Source: Amylostereum areolatum (Eukaryota > Basidiomycota > Agaricomycetes > Russulales > Stereaceae). Taken from it: a stretch of DNA of 64,000 nt. The position numbers and the translations under genes are program-made. Location: contig SAXG01000051.1 in the NCBI GenBank assembly GCA_012932865.1, positions 280,957-344,956 of the forward strand, read 5' to 3'. How positions within the stretch are numbered: position 1 is the stretch's first letter; the number at the start of each line of letters is the position of its first letter. The notes under the pieces are model-generated. The model had not been told where the DNA came from and did not search any database. It was given only the letters and a program-made list of their open reading frames with translations. Shown here one piece after another: positions 35,126 to 46,375 of this stretch.

Positions 35126-37329
35126 GACCCAACCAAATCGAGACAGAACAGGTCTTCAAGCTCTTGAAAGGCAACAAAGGCAACCAGGTACGTGCTCAAC
35201 CCCGACGGAGGAGCCATGATCTTTCCTGACCGCGGGGTGTGTTCGACCCGCAGACGTGCTTCGATTGTCAGGCTCGAAACCCGACGTGGTCCAGCGTTAC
35301 CTACGGCGTATATATCTGCCTCAACTGCTCCAGCGGCACAGAAACATGGGCGTGCACATCAGTTTCGTACGGTGCGTGCGCTTTCGTCTGCGTGACGGGT
35401 GATAACACGCGGTCGATGGAGGCAAATCGGTCGGCTCGGTGGCTCCGTATGATCGGTGGTGCGGGCGACGGACGGGGTGGCTTTGGACCCCTCTGCGTCT
35501 CATGTGCTCTTATTGCGCCCATCTCCCCAGCCTGCTTGTGGGCATCGCTCCGGAGGAGATGATATCGCCCTTGGTGTTGCTTCGGTCCGGACGTCCTCGC
35601 CTTCCCCTCCCTCACCTCTCGTCCTTTCATCCCATTATCGTCGCACCCCGCTAACGTTGTGTTCATCACAAGATCGACCAACCTCGACACTTGGCAGCTG
35701 AACCAGCTCCGCACCATGAAGGTCGGCGGAATGCCTCCGCCACGAATTCTTCACTCGGCCACGGTGGATCGTCCTCCTCAACGATTCGGATACCAAAAAA
35801 AATACAGCGGCAGGATCGCCGAGCTCTACAGGGAGGAGCTCGCCGCGCGCGTCAAGGAGGACGCTCAAAAGTATGTTATTCCTTCTCCTCGTCCACCCAA
35901 CTCCCCCGAAACCAGGGTCGTGCGTTATATTCTCCCTCGTGCGGCAGGCTGGAAAGATGACTCGCCTATGAGCCAACTCCATCACACGCCACGCTTTCCC
36001 TTCCCTTCTTCCCCTATGGGCGCACGCTGATCAATGTCCCCTTCCCACAGGTTCCCAACGGCATTTTCGTTGAGGGCATGGAGGTCCAAGCCTCTCCCGC
36101 ACCCGCCGCGCCGCCGCCGGCGACGACGAAGATTTCTTTTCCTCCTGGGACAACCCGTGGCCAAATCATCTCCAGCCCCTCCCCAAGTCCGGCGCACCAC
36201 CCGTCATCGGCCGCAGCGCCTCCGCCTCCTCCGCCCTCACGGGCCCTCGCACCGTCACCTCCTCCTCTCTTCGCGCAAATCTCACCACCAGCGCCAGCCG
36301 CCCCCCAAGCTCGGCGCCGCACGCACCTCCACCATCGGCAACACCACCGCACGCCGAAAAATCCAAACTCGGCGGCTTGGGCGCGAAGAAAAAACCGCGG
36401 CACCGCTGACTTTGCCGAGGCCGAGCGCAGGCGCAGAGAGGCCGAGCGGATCAAACAGCTTGGGTCCCGCCGCGAACGCGAAGGCCGAAAAGCGTGCAAG
36501 GCAGGAGGCGCCGCGCTGAAATCAAGACCGCTGCCGCAACGTCGGCGGGGAAGACACCAGCGGGCACGAGCGCGGCGAAGGCGTCCCCAAGCCGAATGGG
36601 AGGCAGCCAGGACATGGAACGGCTCGAATGGGCATGAAGCGACTCGGTTCGGCGCCTCCCTGTGCGGCGGCGGCATCCTCCTCGTCCAAGTCTAGGTACG
36701 CTTTCCCCCTCTCGGCTTGCCCCTTCGCCGCTCACTGACGTTCCCGACCAGCGCGTCGGTGGCGGACGACGCGCCGACGACGGCGCGGGACCGGTTCGGG
36801 GGCCAGAAAGCGATCTCGTCCGACATGTTCTTCGAGCGGGGACAGTACGACGCGCGTCGCGAGGCAGGAGGGCCAGCGGCGCTCGCGCGTTCCAGAGCGC
36901 GACCTCCATCTCGTCCACTCAGTACTTGTGGGCGGGACGAGGAGGAAGAGCTCGCGCTCCAGAACCGGGACGCAAGCTTGCTCGGCGACGGCAGCCTTGG
37001 CGGCATCGAGACCGCCGCGCGTGACGCCGTGGCGCGCGTCATGGCGAACCCAAACGTGCAGAACCTTGGAGAGAGCATCCGGACGGGGCGCGCTGAAGGT
37101 GCGTGGTTTGGGCTCGTGGCGCGCTTGCGGGGAGCTGATTGGATCGCAGCTGTCGGATTATCTCGCACAGAGGTCGGACGTGAGGCGCGTGGGGTGGGCT
37201 GTGAGCGTGTTTTTGGTTATTATACACGGCTCGGGGTGTCTTATTATTGTTTTCGTGTCCGGTGTGTTCGTACGGCGTGTGGAACTTAGGGTGTCTTCTT
37301 TCGCTTTTTTCGAGCGGGTTCGTGAGTAA
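35126..37329 (+). CDS. ArfGAP, Glo3/ArfGAP2-3 type
   Basis: GTPase-activating protein for Arf1 in COPI vesicle cycling. Exon 1 ends [10 protein letters not shown] at a GTACGT donor (about 35186). The next exon has the ArfGAP zinc finger [24 protein letters not shown] (CX2CX16CX2C). Then [51 protein letters not shown], a Pro/Ser-rich middle, [42 protein letters not shown], and [20 protein letters not shown], ending near LSDYLAQRS (about 37165). The repeated FGGQKAIS...[10 protein letters not shown] region is the Glo3-motif-like C-terminus. No ATG is visible in frame before ADPTK; a base appears missing near 35137 or the first exon is upstream. The exact stop is uncertain because the frame shifts. 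Confidence 0.86.
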
Positions 37330-37940
37330 GCAATGAGGGAATGATGGATTTCTGTCCCAGTTCGCTACGTGACGACGGAACGACGGAATGATTGAAGTTC
37401 ATGAATTTTGAGTAGGTCGGAGGCGCCCTTGCTCCGGGACCGCGTCCCGCGGCACCTCGCAGAGGGGCTTGCTGCAGAGTATCGCAAAAGCATGGACTCC
37501 GTCTGCCGACTTAGCTCCTTCATCCTGTCCTCAATTTACACTTTCTACTCCTAGATCATTTTAGATATCTACCTATATTTTTTGGCTCCTCACCCTGTTA
37601 AACCTTTACTCGTGTCCGGAGGACATTGGATCGCTCAACACCATGTCCGGTCACATCTGGTCACGTCCGACCAGTCTTGCCAGCGAAGGGGTAAGAGAGT
37701 CACGTTGTGTTACATGAATGATCCAACGTACACGACACGTCGTTCAGCAGTGGCTTGGCGTCGCGTCCGGCGAACGTCCCCACCTCGATGACCAACACAA
37801 GCTCAATGTTGATCCTATCTGGATGAAATGCCTCTACACAACATCATCTATCTCAATATCTCTCCAGCTTCTTCCACCAAAGCCCTCCATTACCTCAATG
37901 CCACCTCGCATATTCCTCATCATCTACCTGAAGCTCTCCC
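37330..37940. other. Flank between the ArfGAP gene and the retrotransposon complex
   Basis: No coding frame recognised. The five bases before the Copia LTR are CTCCC (37936-37940); they do not match the five bases beyond the opposite Copia LTR. Confidence 0.4.
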
Positions 37941-38414
37941 TGTTGAACAGACTTATCCAAGTTAGTGAGACGCTCAGTTCGAAGGATAACTTCGAGTTAT
38001 GTATTATACCTATCCCAAGTCAGTGAGACACTATGAGTAAGGTATGTAAGCAGTAGAGAAATAAGTAGAAGGTATAAAGGTTTGCTCACCTCAGTTGAAG
38101 GGATACTTCGAGTGAGGAGGCAGGACGAAATACGAGAGCCTTATATACCCAAACCGCTGTGCCATAAGAGCCAATCATAAAAGCCGTAAGAAAGTGGTGC
38201 CATAGTGTAGCATAATTAATCAGCGCCAAGAGTGCGCTCAGTCATCTACCACAGCTTTCATGTGAAAGCGTACAGTAAGAATCACATGCTCCGCACAGCC
38301 TCGCACAGCCGATTCCATATTGTTCCGGTTCTTCCCAGAACCTTCCATTCCTTTCCGTCACATATTACATAATGTAGTTGAAGCTAGAGATTGTCCGCAT
38401 TACTATCTTCAACA
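37941..38414 (-). repeat. Copia-L 3' LTR (474 bp)
   Basis: Plus strand begins TGTTGAACAG and ends TCTTCAACA, giving TGTTGAA/TTCAACA inverted ends. Just beyond the inner edge (38415-38427) the minus strand reads TTAAGTGGGAG, a polypurine tract. Contains a direct repeat of CCAAGT(T/C)AGTGAGAC. TATATAAGG on the minus strand near 38150 is the promoter candidate. Confidence 0.9.
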
Positions 38415-38532
38415 CTCCCACTTAATGGGATGATCGAAAGCTAGCCACTCTCCTTTGCTTCCACTAAACCCATCCTCCCACTCAAACAGATGTGTGTGTC
38501 ATAAGGGACAGGCTTGGTCAGAGCATCTGCCA

Positions 38533-40149
38533 CTATATCCGCTGAAGGGGCAGAACCAAGGAAACCAATCCATTATCGACGCATTCCCAAATGTAATGCC
38601 AACGAATATCAATGTGCTTTAGACTTTTACCAGTGACAGGCGTTTTGTGCACTAATAAGCGCGCCCCGGTTGTCACCATACAAGGTAAAGGCACTTGACT
38701 CGGGTAGCCGATCTCTTGATAGAGGTTCCTGTACCAAGCCATCTGTTTTGCCGCTTCTGCCATTGCGACGTACTCCGCTTCATGGGTAGAATGGATATCG
38801 ACTTCTGCTTCTTTGACATCCAGGCGATAGCGCTCGCCGGAGTAGATGAAGACGTATGCAGATGTCGAGTGATGATTATCCCTATTCTCCGCCCAATCCG
38901 CATCAGAGAAACCAAATAGCTTTGTCTTCACTTTGCCCATTTGTAGCGAATTGGCGGATTTAGGTCCTGTTGTTGTACCAAAACAATTGTTGTACCCGGC
39001 AGAATAGAGCTCTTCACGAGAGCTCACTCTTACAGGTAACTGTGACTCGCCAGATATCTTGATACTCCCACCTCTCACGATAGTATTAGGCACACAGGTA
39101 CCTGTGGCACGCGATACTCCCACTCGCGGATACACAGGTATGACAAGTACCTGTTGTTCCTAGAAAATATGATATAAGCAGCAGCGGGGGCCTTCTCGAC
39201 TCACCTTGGAACTCTGTAAGCATATTGACACTCCCATTTTGAAGGTGAGGATAATGCCAGTAACATTTGGGGTACAGGTAAACATGCATCAGGTTATGAT
39301 ACGTGTACCATGCAAGCTTTCAATCATATATGTGAGGAGAGGAGAGGAAAGGGATGAGAAAGGAGCCACAATGGAAACAACAGTACATAAGGATCTGTAA
39401 GAGATAATGCTTATACCAATCCAATAGCTATTATTTGTAATTATATCAAGATCAACCCTGCCAAAGTATCTGACAGGTATTTGACAGGTACTTGCACAGG
39501 TAACCTGTGAGCTCAAAAGTCATACCTGCACTCTCACGAGTATCAGGCACACGAGTACTTGTATCCGCGGATGGAAATACCCACGGATGTGCCTTACAGG
39601 TACTCATACAGGTACTCACGAGTATAGCCACTCGTGAAGAGCTCTACCGCAGAATGTACTTCGCCGCTTTAGATGGGCCAAAGTGGGGTTTGAGCTGAAC
39701 TGTGCCAGCCGTGTAACCGCACACGCAATGTCTGGATGAGAACCAATGGCAATGTACATGAGACTGCCAATGAGAGACTGGTAGTACGTCCTAGTGTGCG
39801 GATCTGCATCTTTGGTTGCCTTTTCAAGGACAATACCAGATGGCAGGGGAGTGCGAGTGGGGTTTGCTTCAGACATCTCGAAACGGGCAAGCATTTCTGC
39901 TATGTTCCGCTTTTGATCTATCTCGATTGTCTTCTGCTTTCTGTCGCGAATGATTCGAATCCCAAGGAAAGAAGACAATTCCCCTAGGTCCGTCATCTCA
40001 AACCGACTAGCGATGGCACTTTTGATGCGCTTGATTTCGCTAAGCGAGTTCCCCATTAACGCCATGTCATCGACATACAGTATCAAAATGATGACTGTGT
40101 TCCCCTCCTGTCGACGATAGATGTATAATCCCGTGTCCGAATAAGTACG
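38533..40149 (-). pseudogene. Copia-L pol, C-terminal RT and RNase H
   Basis: Continues the RT broken at 46376: RTYSDTGLYIYRRQEGNTV, then ILYVDDMALMG (the YVDD active site), FLGIRI, GSLMYIAIGSHPDIACAV and NPTLAHLK. A missing G near 39655 shifts the frame, and the hAT-like element follows. Beyond it: LFGFSDADWAENRDNHHSTS, EAEYVAMAEAAKQM and KSLKHIDIRWHYI, the RNase H signature, ending at 38533. Non-functional because of the frame change and the insertion. Confidence 0.88.
39005..39646. mobile_element. 642-bp hAT-like non-autonomous element inside Copia-L
   Basis: Both ends begin TAGAGCTCTTCACGAG, in inverted orientation (16 bp perfect). Flanks CGGCAGAA (38997-39004) and CCGCAGAA (39647-39654) are an 8-bp duplication with one mismatch, the hAT length. 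Many internal copies of ACAGGTAC/GTACCTGT and CTCGTGAG-like words cluster near the ends, resembling the subterminal transposase-binding repeats of hAT elements. No transposase frame. It splits the Copia RNase H/RT junction, and Copia sequence matches up again across the 8-bp repeat. Confidence 0.82.
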
Positions 40150-40154
40150 GACGA

Positions 40155-40574
40155 TGTCACGGATCGCTCCATTTCTTTCTTCGTTTGCAGACCTTGTACA
40201 CGCGACGCGTCACGGCACATGACTTTCCTTTGCATCACATGCTCCAACGACGTCATTGCCCGGACTTCCAAACGGCGTTCCGCATCCTTATCTATGACAT
40301 CATTGCTCCGGACTCCCGTCCTCCTCCCCATGACTCCTTTCTTATTGTTCCCCCTGCTCGCACCACTATCGCATCGCATCGCACCATCGTTCCCACTTGT
40401 ATATAAGGACAGTATCCCTTTTCCCTTTTCCTCAGACTGTCCATCTCGTCATACGGTACTGTAGCGCACGTTGCACTACCCTAGACCCCGGCACTCTCGA
40501 ATCTATTTTCTTCTCGCTCCTCCCATCGTCGCGACTTAGGCGGTTCATCGGTCTCATAAACTGTGTTTCCGACA
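40155..40574 (+). repeat. Gypsy-A 5' LTR (420 bp)
   Basis: TGTCACGGATCG...GTTTCCGACA. TATA-like TGTATATAAGG at 40398-40408. Open frames that start inside it have no ATG and read across the TATA box, so they are not genes. The five bases before it are the TSD GACGA. Confidence 0.95.
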
Positions 40575-41929
40575 CCTGGACAGTCTACCCCTACGCCTAC
40601 CTCGCACCCCTCTCTCCATCTACCTCTGCCGTCTCTACAACGTTAAAAACTCCCACCACGGACCTCCCGAACGCACCGGTCTTCCTCCCGTTCAACGGAA
40701 AGCCGATCACCCCCCGCGACGATGCACCACTCCCCTACCCTTGGTCCGACGCCGTCACCGTCAACTGCCTCGTCCCCGTACAGAACCTCTGCAAGAAAGA
40801 TCCCTGGACCGCGCACGGCCTCAACTTCCGCATCTTCGAGTGGAGGTGGCACAAGGATCACGGTACTGTCGTCCTCGCCCTATACGTCCGGATCACTACG
40901 TGCATCAACGTAGATCTCGAACGCCTTGAATTCACCCTCCACGCCCCCACCTACCACACATACCTCATCCAGGACGCCCCCAACCCGATCCTCCAAACCA
41001 GTTTCACCTCTGTCTCCCAGTTTAACCGCCGGACCCCCCCGAATCCACCCCGCCACCAGTCCTCCGTCCCACCATCAAGGGTAAGACCCTTCGTCGCCGC
41101 CACCACGAACATAAGATCCGCCAGGCAGTAAAAGCCGGCTACCTCACCAAGAAACTCCTCGGCTGTCGCCCCATCGCGGCGGACTTCTTCTAGACCATCA
41201 TCACGTCCTCCACAGCCCCTCGTCCCCCCACTCCGAACCTCCCCCCAGGCGTTTTTCGAGACTACTGTCCCGAAGAATACTATATCCTCACCTCGCAGCA
41301 GACTAAGGAATCCGTACGTTGGCTGCACGACGAACCAAACCGGCAACGTCGAGACTGGTACTTCGACGACCGTGACGAACAACCCTACGTCGAAGAATCG
41401 GATTTTGCCACCGCTGCAGACGTTCTACAGTGCTTCCTGAACCCCCCTCCGACCAACTCGCCCCCACCCCGTCGACGTACTGTAATCGAAGTCCCAGAAG
41501 GGATCAACTACAACGACACAACCGGGAAGTGGTACGCCTATAGACGGAACAAGAACGGAACCCCAGGACGATCAGTAGTTGAGTGGCAGCCCACTTCGTT
41601 CAGTCCCGTCCAAGATCACTGGTCGTGGCATCATAACCAGCAATTCCTCACCCCCGCCGACTTCCTTGTCGCAAAACAAGTTGAGGACGAAGTTGAAGAA
41701 GCAGAAGAATGCCGACGAGAAACCCTACGCCGCCTTGATCAAGAACTCGCCCAATCCCTCACCGGCCCCTCCCCTGCCGACGAACACGGCTCCGTCCACT
41801 GCGAAAGCAGCTCCCGACCCATCCAAAACCATCGCAGCAATCACTCGCCAGCTGAAGGATCTGGACGCGGAAGGCAAGGAGCAGGCAGTAGCGCTGTTGA
41901 AGGACATCCTGGAATCGCAGGATTTTTGA
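40575..41929 (+). pseudogene. Gypsy-A gag region with capsid/nucleocapsid deletion
   Basis: First part (about 40590-41193): PWTAHGLNFRIFEWRWH, LYVRITTCINVDLERLEFTL and APTYHTYLIQDAP, ending AADFF-TAG at 41191-41193. Two extra C in a C-run near 41034 shift the frame relative to Gypsy-B. Directly after the TAG the frame is open (YYILTSQQTKESVRWLH, GKWYAYRRNKNGTPGRS). At about 41765 roughly 0.9 kb present in Gypsy-B (capsid core and the CCHC knuckle) is missing. The remnant SKTIAAITRQLKDLDAEGKE...SQDF ends at TGA 41927-41929 in a different frame. The post-TAG frame runs through the deletion straight into pol. Confidence 0.82.
41920..41926 (+). promoter_or_regulatory. Slippery heptamer GGATTTT at the gag stop of Gypsy-A
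   Basis: CAG GAT TTT TGA ends gag; G GAT TTT is a slippery sequence known from plant viruses, and a -1 slip enters the pol frame (GGA TTT TTG AAA). In this copy the gag deletion makes the upstream frame already equal to pol, so the site may be redundant. Confidence 0.65.
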
Positions 41930-44900
41930 AACCCCCCCCAGTCGCGTCGTCTGGTGGAGGCAAAGGACTTTTGGTATCATCGTCGAATCGTTTCGCTGTA
42001 TTATCATCTATGCATACCTGTGAGCAATCGTATCCCCCGTGTTTGTATCTGTCTACTGTCACCAAGAACAGGCAAACACCATCGATCACGCTCAAAGTCA
42101 AGCTGATCGGACGAGTTACCAAAAGAGAAATCGACGCAGACGCGCTGCTTGATAGCGGCGCAGAAGGAATTATCCTGAACCGAAGCTTCGTTGAACGCAA
42201 GAAGCTCACCACAAGAAAACTAGAAAACCTGTTCCCCGTGCGTAATGTGGATGGCACCGAGAATGTCATGGGCTGGGTACGCGACACAACGACCCAGCGG
42301 ATCCGGATATACTCGCAAGATTCAAAGGCATACCATGAGGAAGAAGCTGAGTTCTTCATCACCGACATCGGCGATCATGACATGATCCTTGGAACAGACT
42401 GGCTCGACGAGCACAATCCCACCATAGACTGGCAACGAGACCGTGTTGACATGCTCCGCTGCCCTCCCTTGTGCACTCTGTCCAAACCTCCTGTGACGAA
42501 CCTCGCAACCAAGCCACGGAAACCATCATCGGTCCAATCACAGCGTAAGGTTGAAGCAGGTAAAACCCCGAGGACACCTCTCATTCTGGACGATCCCTTC
42601 CCAGAGCCGACATATGTGTCCTGGACCCCAGTCCCCACCTATGTCATTCCTGCACGCAGAGTCAAAGGTGTTCACGTTCGCACGGTCCATCGCTCCCCTC
42701 TACCCCGCACGACTCTTCACTGAAGACGACGACGAGCGGCCCATGGTATTCCGAGACTGGGAGATCAATGGACTACGCCGCGCTGGAATCCTCCCCGAAA
42801 CTGATGGTTCTAATCCAGATGCAGTACCCATCCGCGCAGGCTTTACAAAAGCGCAGGAGCTTGCAGAGCATTCAAAAGAGAACGCACGCCCACAAACCTT
42901 TGAAGACTTAGTCCCCCCGCCGTACCGCGACTTTGCGCCTGTATTCGACAAGAAAATCTCCGAGCGACTTCCTGATCGACGGCCATGGGACCATGCTATC
43001 GACATGAAAGACGGCTTTGAACCCAAACCGTGCAAAATCTACCCCCTCTCACCTTCCGAGCAGATCGAACTCGACACCTTCCTCGACGACCACCTGAAGA
43101 AGGGCTATATCCGCCCATCGAAGTCACCTCAGGCGAGTCCGTTCTTCTTTGTGAAGAAAAAGGATGGAAAGCTGCGTCCCGTACAGGACTATCGAGAACT
43201 AAACAAGGGCACTGTCAAGAACGAATACCCCTTGCCACTGATCTCTGAAATTGTCGACCGTCTCAAAGGTGCAAAGATCTTCTCCAAGATGGATGTCCGC
43301 TGGGGCTACAACAATGTCCGCATCAAGGAAGGCGACGAGTGGAAGGCTGCGTTCAAGACGAATCGCGGTCTCTTCGAACCTACGGTGATGTTTTTAGGGC
43401 TTATGAACTCCCCTGCGACGTTTCAGGCAATGATGAATGAACTGTTCAAGGATCTCATCGACTCGGGCAAGGTCATCATCTACATGGACGACATCTTGGT
43501 GTTCACTCGCACCATGGACGAACACCGTGCCATAGTGCGGCAGGTTCTGCAGCGTTTGCAAGACAACGACCTCTTCCTCAAACCGGAGAAATGCGTCTTT
43601 GAACAAGACTCTGTCGAATACCTCCGACTCATCATCTCGCACGACAAGATCGCTATGGACCCCGTCAAGGTAGCAGGTATTCAGGACTGGCCGACACCAC
43701 GAACGGTCAAAGATGTGCAATCCTTCCTCGGCTTTGGCAACTTCTACCGACATTTCATCAAGGACTTCTCCAAGGTGGCACGGCCCCTATTTGATCTGAC
43801 AAAGAAGGACTGCATATGGGACTGGTCGACGGACTGCCAAACTGCGTTTGATGCACTGAAAGCTGTGTTTACTTCCTCCCCCGTCTTGGTCATGCCTGAC
43901 CCAAAGAAGCCTTACCTCGTTGAAGTCGATGCCTCGGACTTTGCTACTGGAGGTATACTCTCGCAGAAAGGCGACGACGGTCACTGGCATCCAGTGGCGT
44001 ATCTGTCCAAGGCCCTATCGGAACCAGAACGGAACTACAACATCTACGACAAGGAGCTGCTTGCGATCATCCGTGCGCTTGAAGCCTGGCGCCACTACCT
44101 CGAAGGCGCCCCCGACACCGTCGAAATCTGGACAGATCACAAGAACCTGGAGCACTTCAAGACGGCACAGAAGCTGAGCCGCCGACAGGCACGTTGGGCT
44201 CTATTCCTCACTCGATTTGACTTCGCGCTCGTTCACAAACCAGGAGTATCCCATCGCCCAGACCCAATGTCCCGACGACCTGATCACAAGCAGGGCGTTG
44301 AGAATGACAACAAGGAACGTATCTTGCTCGACCCCAAGTACTTCCAGATACGTGCAACAAGGCCAGGAGCAGTAACCTCCCTCGGTGATGTCGAACTCCG
44401 AAGACGTATCCGCGACTGCAAAACCAAGGACATCGAGGTCGTTCAAGCCCTGGACGCTATCTTACGAAACGGACCACGTACACTCGTCAAGAACCTTCAA
44501 GAGTGGAACTACGAAGAAGGCCTGGTCCTGTTTAGAGGAAAGGTATATGTCCCTGCGGATGACGAGTTGCGACGCGACATTGTCAAAATGTACCATGAAT
44601 CGCCCCTGGCTGGACACCCCGGTCGCTTCAAGACTTACGAGCTTGTGAGTCGTGAATATTGGTGGCCTGGCATGTCTGTCTTTGTCCGCGACTTTGTAGC
44701 AGGATGCGCAACCTGCCAGTCGACGAAGACACAGAGCAGCCGACCCCACGTCGACATGATCCCAAACGAAGTACCCGATCGACCATTTGGCGTCATCTCC
44801 ACCGACTTCATTGTCGAACTCCCTGACTGCGAAGGCTATAATGCCGTCAATGTCGTGGTCGATCGCCTCACCAAGATGGTGGTTACCACCCCATGTACAA

Positions 44901-45127
44901 CGAAGATCACCAGTGATGGCATGGCCGACATTCTCTTCGATAAGGTATACCGACACTACGGCTTAGCAGACAAGATCATCTCGGATCGTGGACCCCAATT
45001 TGCTGGACAGGTGATGCGTACACTCAACGAGAAGCTCGGGATCAAGTCCGCCCTCAGCACAGCGTATCACCCACAGACAGACGGCCAAACCGAACGCGAG
45101 AACCAGAACCTCGAGCAGTTCCTGTGA
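41926..45127 (+). pseudogene. Gypsy-A pol: PR, RT, RNase H, INT core, with frameshift and stop
   Basis: Protease: DADALLDSGAEGIILNRSF and DWLDEHNPTIDWQRD. Near 42700 one extra C (relative to Gypsy-B) shifts the frame between protease and RT. RT: KKDGKLRPVQDYRELN, SKMDVRWGYNNVRI and YMDDILVFTR (about 43480). RNase H: VEVDASDFATGGILSQ and WTDHKNLEHF. INT: zinc region HPGRFKTYELVSREYWWPGM...GCATCQSTKT, catalytic VISTDFIVELP, SDRGPQFAG and HPQTDGQTEREN. At 45125-45127 TGA interrupts LEQFL-VFCNYRQDDW; CGA to TGA would be one C-to-T change. Confidence 0.92.
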
Positions 45128-46018
45128 GTATTCTGCAACTACCGTCAAGACGACTGGGTGAAGTGGTTGCCCTTCTTCGAGTTTTCTCACAACTCTCGCA
45201 CCCATGCAGCTACTGGAAAGGCTCCCTTTGAAGTCCTCTACGGCTTCCTCCCGAAAATGTACCCATCCGTAAACCCGTCCTCAAAGGTCCCCGCAGTTGA
45301 AGAACGCCTCCGTCAACTTGAAGAAGTCCGACAGGAGATCAAGGCCAGCCTTGCCCTCGCATCAGACTTGATGAAGCACTACAACGGCGACACGATCAGC
45401 AAGTCAATGCAGTTTGCCGTCGGAGACAAAGTATGGCTAGAAGGCAAAAACCTGAAGACGACGAGACCGAAAGCTAAGCTTGCTGCCAAACGATTTGGAC
45501 CCTTCGAAATCATTGACGTCATCAGCCCAGTCAACTACCGCTTGAAGCTGCCGAAGACGTGGCGAATCCATCCAGTCTTTCATGCCTCGCTGCTCACCGC
45601 GTACAAGGAGACAGCCGCTCACGGGCCAAATTATGAACAGCCGCCACCAGACCTCATCGACGATGAAGAAGAATACGATGTTGAAGACATTGTCGACTCT
45701 AAACCAACTCGTAACAAGAAAGGTATTCAGTACCTCGTCAAGTGGGCCGGCTATCCCGACTCCGAAAACACCTGGCTCCCACGTTCGTCGCTCTCAAAGG
45801 TTACCGACATGATTGACACTTTCCACAAGCGCCATCCAAATGCGCCCCGCCCCGTGCGTTCCCTCGGCATCTCCTTTGACGATTTTCTCGCATCCACCCT
45901 TGCAGATGACATCGCGCTCCAGGCGAAAGCACGTCTTAAAGGGGGGGTAATGTCACGGATCGCTCCATTTCTTTCTTCGTTTGCAGACCTTGTACACGCG
46001 ACGCGTCATGGCACATGA
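45128..46018 (+). pseudogene. Gypsy-A integrase C-terminus with chromodomain
   Basis: In frame with the upstream integrase after the TGA. GPFEIIDVISPVNYRLKLP is the GPY/F-like module; EYDVEDIVDSKPTRNKKGIQ with YLVKWAGYPDSENTWLP is the chromodomain, used by chromoviruses to target histone marks. The frame crosses the polypurine tract and continues 68 bp into the 3' LTR, stopping at TGA 46016-46018. Confidence 0.9.
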
Positions 46019-46370
46019 CTTTCCTTTGCATCACATGCTCCAACGACGTCATTGCCCGGACTTCCAAACGGCGTTCCGCATCCTTATCTATGACATCATT
46101 GCTCCGGACTCCCGTCCTCCTCCCCATGACTCCTTTCTTATTGTTCCCCCTGCTCGCACCACTATCGCATCGCATCGCACCATCGTTCCCACTTGTATAT
46201 AAGGACAGTATCCCTTTTCCCTTTTCCTCAGACTGTCCATCTCGTCATACGGTACTGTAGCGCACGTTGCACTACCCTAGACCCCGGCACTCTCGAATCT
46301 ATTTTCTTCTCGCTCCTCCCATCGTCGCGACTTAGGCGGTTCATCGGTCTCATAAACTGTGTTTCCGACA
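45951..46370 (+). repeat. Gypsy-A 3' LTR (420 bp)
   Basis: Matches the 5' LTR except one base by eye. It overlaps the last 68 bp of the pol frame. Followed by the TSD GACGA (46371-46375), after which Copia RT resumes on the minus strand. Confidence 0.95.
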
Positions 46371-46375
46371 GACGA

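Larger units (their letters stand above)
40155..46370 (+). mobile_element. Gypsy-A: complete Ty3/Gypsy chromovirus inserted in Copia-L RT
   Basis: LTRs 40155-40574 and 45951-46370 (420 bp each) begin TGTCACGG and end TTCCGACA and differ at one site that I could find (C 40196 versus T near 45992). The 5-bp TSD GACGA lies at 40150-40154 and 46371-46375; joining the Copia flanks through one copy restores its RT frame. Polypurine tract AAAGGGGGGG precedes the 3' LTR. Despite LTR identity, the coding region lacks about 0.9 kb of gag and has one pol frameshift (near 42700) and one nonsense codon (45125-45127). Confidence 0.95.

Noticed and set aside
28400..36600. Numerous long Arg/Pro/Ala-rich open frames on both strands
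   Set aside because: High GC makes all frames long. Those antisense to Vps74, Exo70 and the ArfGAP have no domain and conflict with the conserved genes.
40397..40580. Open frame beginning in the Gypsy-A LTR
   Set aside because: It starts at TTG over the TATA box, not at ATG, and would lie upstream of transcription.
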